Shown: positions 5,820 through 6,791 of the stretch, in pieces
Numbering within the stretch: the first letter of the stretch is position 1
How the letters are laid out: each line of letters opens with the position of its first letter
Origin: Patescibacteria group bacterium
GTDB lineage: Bacteria; Patescibacteriota; Minisyncoccia; Phycocordibacterales; UBA12079
Length of the DNA stretch: 6,791 nt
Assembly (NCBI GenBank): GCA_018821685.1
Contig: JAHJLO010000085.1
Coordinates: 1 to 6,791, forward strand
Reading direction: 5' to 3'
Program-made: the position numbers and the translations under genes
The notes under the pieces: generated by a model
The model's input: the letters and a program-made list of their open reading frames with translations, nothing else
The model's database searches: none
What the model was told of the DNA's origin: nothing

Positions 5820-5834
5820 CACCATAAAAAGTGA

Positions 5835-5862
5835 TTGACTTTTCCACTCAATCAAGTATGAT
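5835..5862 (+). promoter_or_regulatory. Upstream promoter P1 of the muramidase gene (TTGACT, TATGAT)
   Basis: TTGACT at 5835-5840 and TATGAT at 5857-5862 are separated by 16 nt; each hexamer has one mismatch to the sigma-70 consensus. A transcript from about 5869 would have a leader near 190 nt, running through the dyad at 5886-5917 and the structured leader. It shares the 10-mer ATTGACTTTT with the second promoter. Confidence 0.6.
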
Positions 5863-5885
5863 TTAACGGTATTTTGATATAAAAG

Positions 5886-5917
5886 TAATACTAGGCATGA
5901 ATAAAAATTCAGTATTA
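5886..5917. repeat. TAATACT...AGTATTA dyad between the tandem promoters
   Basis: TAATACT (5886-5892) and AGTATTA (5911-5917) form a perfect 7-bp inverted repeat 18 nt apart. It lies downstream of P1 and 8 nt before the P2 -35. It could be an operator or an RNA hairpin in the P1 transcript. AT-rich chance pairing cannot be excluded. Confidence 0.3.
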
Positions 5918-5924
5918 TAAGGTA

Positions 5925-5953
5925 TTGACTTTTATCATAAAATATTGTAGTAT
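5925..5953 (+). promoter_or_regulatory. Proximal promoter P2 of the muramidase gene (TTGACT, TAGTAT)
   Basis: TTGACT at 5925-5930 and TAGTAT at 5948-5953 are spaced by 17 nt. The predicted start near 5960 lies 3 nt before the 8-bp stem GATATTGG, so the transcript would begin directly with the structured leader and carry about 100 nt of 5' UTR. Confidence 0.58.
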
Positions 5954-5962
5954 TCTACATAA

Positions 5963-6021
5963 GATATTGGCGATCCTTTAGAGAATCTCCTCTTTTTTTG
6001 AAAAAAGAGACTCCCAATATC
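5963..6021 (+). promoter_or_regulatory. Structured 5' leader of the muramidase gene (candidate cis-regulatory RNA)
   Basis: GATATTGG (5963-5970) pairs with CCAATATC (6014-6021) to close a 43-nt interior. Inside, CTCTTTTTT (5990-5998) pairs with AAAAAAGAG (6001-6009), tip opening allowed. A competing pairing of TCTC (5986-5989) with GAGA (6007-6010) gives an alternative fold. The unpaired side (5971-5985) carries CGATCCTTTAGAGAA. Closure by a precise outer stem directly after a predicted transcription start is typical of leader RNAs. I recognise no known riboswitch consensus. Confidence 0.45.
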
Positions 6022-6029
6022 ATTCATCC

Positions 6030-6053
6030 ACGGAGTTTACGGAGCGAAACCGT
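6030..6053 (+). promoter_or_regulatory. Hairpin presenting the GGAG ribosome-binding site of the muramidase gene
   Basis: ACGG (6030-6033) pairs with CCGT (6050-6053) and, after a two-base bulge, TTT (6036-6038) with AAA (6047-6049). The loop ACGGAGCG holds GGAG at 6041-6044, 15 nt before the ATG, rather far for a Shine-Dalgarno. The other GGAG (6032-6035) is partly in the stem. Folding would bring the loop and start codon into a different spacing, so initiation may depend on this structure. Confidence 0.35.
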
Positions 6054-6059
6054 TATATT

Positions 6060-6617
6060 ATGCAAAAAAAATTAATTCAATATATGCAGGGGCTGATGTT
6101 TATTCCTATGTTATCAATGTCTTCTCCTATCTTGGCTTTATACCAACAATTTATTGTTCCCCAAAATCAAGATGCGACTGTCGAAATATCGGTATCAATA
6201 AATGAAGAACGTGCAGAAAAAATTGATGCTTATTACGCTCAACGTGATATGCCATTAGAAGGTTACGGTGCCAAAATGGTTGCCGAAGCAGAAAAAAATA
6301 ATATAGACTGGAGGTTGATTCCCGCTATTGCGATTAAAGAATCTACCGCTGGAAAATTTGCTTGTGGTTATAATCCTTTTGGATGGGGATCCTGTAAGAT
6401 TAAATTTAATTCTTGGGATCATGCGATTGAAACAATTGCCTATAACCTAGGAGGAAGTAATCCCGCTACCGCTCGTTATTACGAAGGTACAACAACCGAA
6501 GAAAAATTGTATCACTACAATGGTTCGGTTATCCCAGCTTATACAGGTGAAGTTCTAGAATTTATGGAACTTATTGAGAAACAACCAGTATTAGAAGAGG
6601 ATACACCTTCTGTTTAA
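6060..6617 (+). CDS. Secreted lysozyme-like muramidase / glucosaminidase-fold protein
   Basis: The 185-residue product should cleave the glycan strands of peptidoglycan outside the membrane. Residues 1-26 look like a signal peptide or short anchor: basic MQKK, a hydrophobic core at about 8-25, and a possible cut after ILA at 24-26. Residues 27-65 are a polar spacer. The lysozyme-like domain spans about 66-172: WRLIPAIAIKES with candidate catalytic glutamate E94, then NPFGWGS (105-111) flanked by C102 and C112, which could form a disulfide, then SWDHAIETIAYNLGG (118-132), YYEG (140-143) and YNGSVIPAY (153-161). The tail is acidic. The domain matches the short lysozyme-like proteins common in Parcubacteria-type genomes. 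The ATG at 6060 is chosen because it supplies the basic start of the signal sequence; ATG at 6084 or 6096 would shorten it. Two tandem promoters and a structured leader precede it; its terminator has been split by an IS. Confidence 0.85.
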   Translation: MQKKLIQYMQGLMFIPMLSMSSPILALYQQFIVPQNQDATVEISVSINEERAEKIDAYYAQRDMPLEGYGAKMVAEAEKNNIDWRLIPAIAIKESTAGKFACGYNPFGWGSCKIKFNSWDHAIETIAYNLGGSNPATARYYEGTTTEEKLYHYNGSVIPAYTGEVLEFMELIEKQPVLEEDTPSV

Positions 6618-6634
6618 AATATTAAAAATAAAAT

Positions 6635-6650
6635 AAAAAAGCCCCGACTT
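6635..6650 (+). terminator. Left arm of a disrupted intrinsic terminator
   Basis: AAAAAAGCCCCGACTT, 18 nt after the muramidase stop, has the look of the 5' half of a terminator stem (A-run plus GCCCCGACTT). The expected complement AAGTCGGGGC followed by T's is absent. Instead the insertion-sequence end TGAACTGTACCCC begins at 6651. The missing half should lie beyond the right end of the IS, outside the window. Confidence 0.7.
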
Positions 6651-6663
6651 TGAACTGTACCCC

Positions 6664-6694
6664 AAAAAGTGGACACGAAAGTGTCCGCTTTTTT
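6664..6694 (+). terminator. Intrinsic terminator inside the IS left end
   Basis: AAAAAGTGGACAC (6664-6676) pairs with GTGTCCGCTTTTT (6681-6693) over 13 bp, with one U-G wobble in RNA and a GAAA tetraloop. The T-run ends at 6694. It overlaps the terminal inverted repeat and would stop transcription entering the IS from the muramidase gene, both protecting the transposase from read-in and replacing the broken native terminator. Confidence 0.82.
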
Positions 6695-6738
6695 GTATTT
6701 CATATACAATATTATTAATTAATAATTAAGGTAAAAAT

Positions 6739-6791
6739 ATGAGTAAAAGAATATTCACAAAAGAACAAATAGAAGAATTATCTAAAAACAA
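6739..6791 (+). CDS. Transposase orfA of the IS (N-terminal 17 codons only)
   Basis: The ATG at 6739 is followed by MSKRIFTKEQIEELSKN and runs off the window. AAGG at 6728-6731 lies 7 nt upstream as a ribosome-binding site. The opening resembles helix-turn-helix OrfA-type transposase proteins of IS3-like elements in candidate-phyla genomes, which bind the IS ends and are often followed by a frameshifted catalytic OrfB. Too little is visible to confirm the family. A perfect 16-bp AT palindrome (6711-6726) lies just upstream and may overlap the transposase promoter. Confidence 0.6.
   Translation, partial: MSKRIFTKEQIEELSKN

Larger units (their letters stand above)
6651..6791 (+). mobile_element. 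Left end of an IS3-like insertion sequence (truncated by window)
   Basis: TGAACTGTACCCC followed by AAAAAGTGGACAC (6651-6676) resembles the terminal inverted repeat of IS3-family elements, which start with TG and often carry a GGACA-type segment. A hairpin terminator and a transposase-type ORF follow within 100 bp, as expected for an IS left end. The precise boundary could shift by a base or two (6649-6653) because the target duplication cannot be seen without the right end. Confidence 0.7.

Noticed and set aside
5963..6059. Known c-di-AMP, c-di-GMP or purine riboswitch upstream of the muramidase
   Set aside because: The conserved core sequences of these classes are not recognisable; only generic stem-loops are seen.

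Overview
The window is AT-rich, compact, and reads like a chromosome segment from a small-genome uncultivated bacterium. It most resembles Candidate Phyla Radiation (Patescibacteria, Parcubacteria-like) genomes. The pointers are the short lysozyme-like protein with its NPFGWGSC block, the DUF389/TspO pair, a short ABC-F protein, and the start of a transposase ORF. This placement is an inference from protein style, not a computed phylogeny. Code 11 fits: six genes or gene remnants end in TAA and one in TAG, and no gene needs TGA to be read as sense.

Layout. 1-703 (+) is the C-terminal two thirds of a thioredoxin-reductase/AhpF-type flavoprotein. It is followed by two strong hairpins whose T-rich tails lie on the minus strand. 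858-1796 (+) is a membrane-anchored VanY-type D,D-carboxypeptidase, and 1896-2141 (+) is a small single-pass membrane protein of unknown function. A 14-bp bidirectional terminator (2171-2203) separates these from a minus-strand cluster transcribed right to left: ABC-F ATPase (4909-3458), DUF389 membrane protein (3395-2688) and TspO (2683-2219). Upstream of the ABC-F gene are a nested inverted-repeat element (4961-5063) and a HAD-family phosphatase (5708-5088) split by one in-frame TAA. A 351-bp divergent intergenic region then holds the HAD promoter, two tandem promoters pointing right, and a structured 5' leader for a secreted lysozyme-like muramidase (6060-6617). The window ends inside an insertion sequence, apparently IS3-like, that has cut the muramidase terminator in half.

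How the genes relate. Two genes (VanY-type peptidase and lysozyme-like protein) act on peptidoglycan. The minus cluster combines a cytosolic ribosome-type ATPase with two integral membrane proteins, and nothing in sequence proves a shared pathway.

The most striking regulatory feature is start-site architecture. At four genes (VanY, DUF389, ABC-F, HAD) a good -10 box lies only 7-10 nt before the ATG and no Shine-Dalgarno is visible, so leaderless or near-leaderless mRNAs are predicted. The small membrane-protein gene instead has a normal promoter, leader and AGGAG. I see no defence system, CRISPR array or RNA gene. The items most worth following up are the leaderless promoter family, the nonsense-split HAD gene, the structured leader of the muramidase, and the IS inside its terminator.
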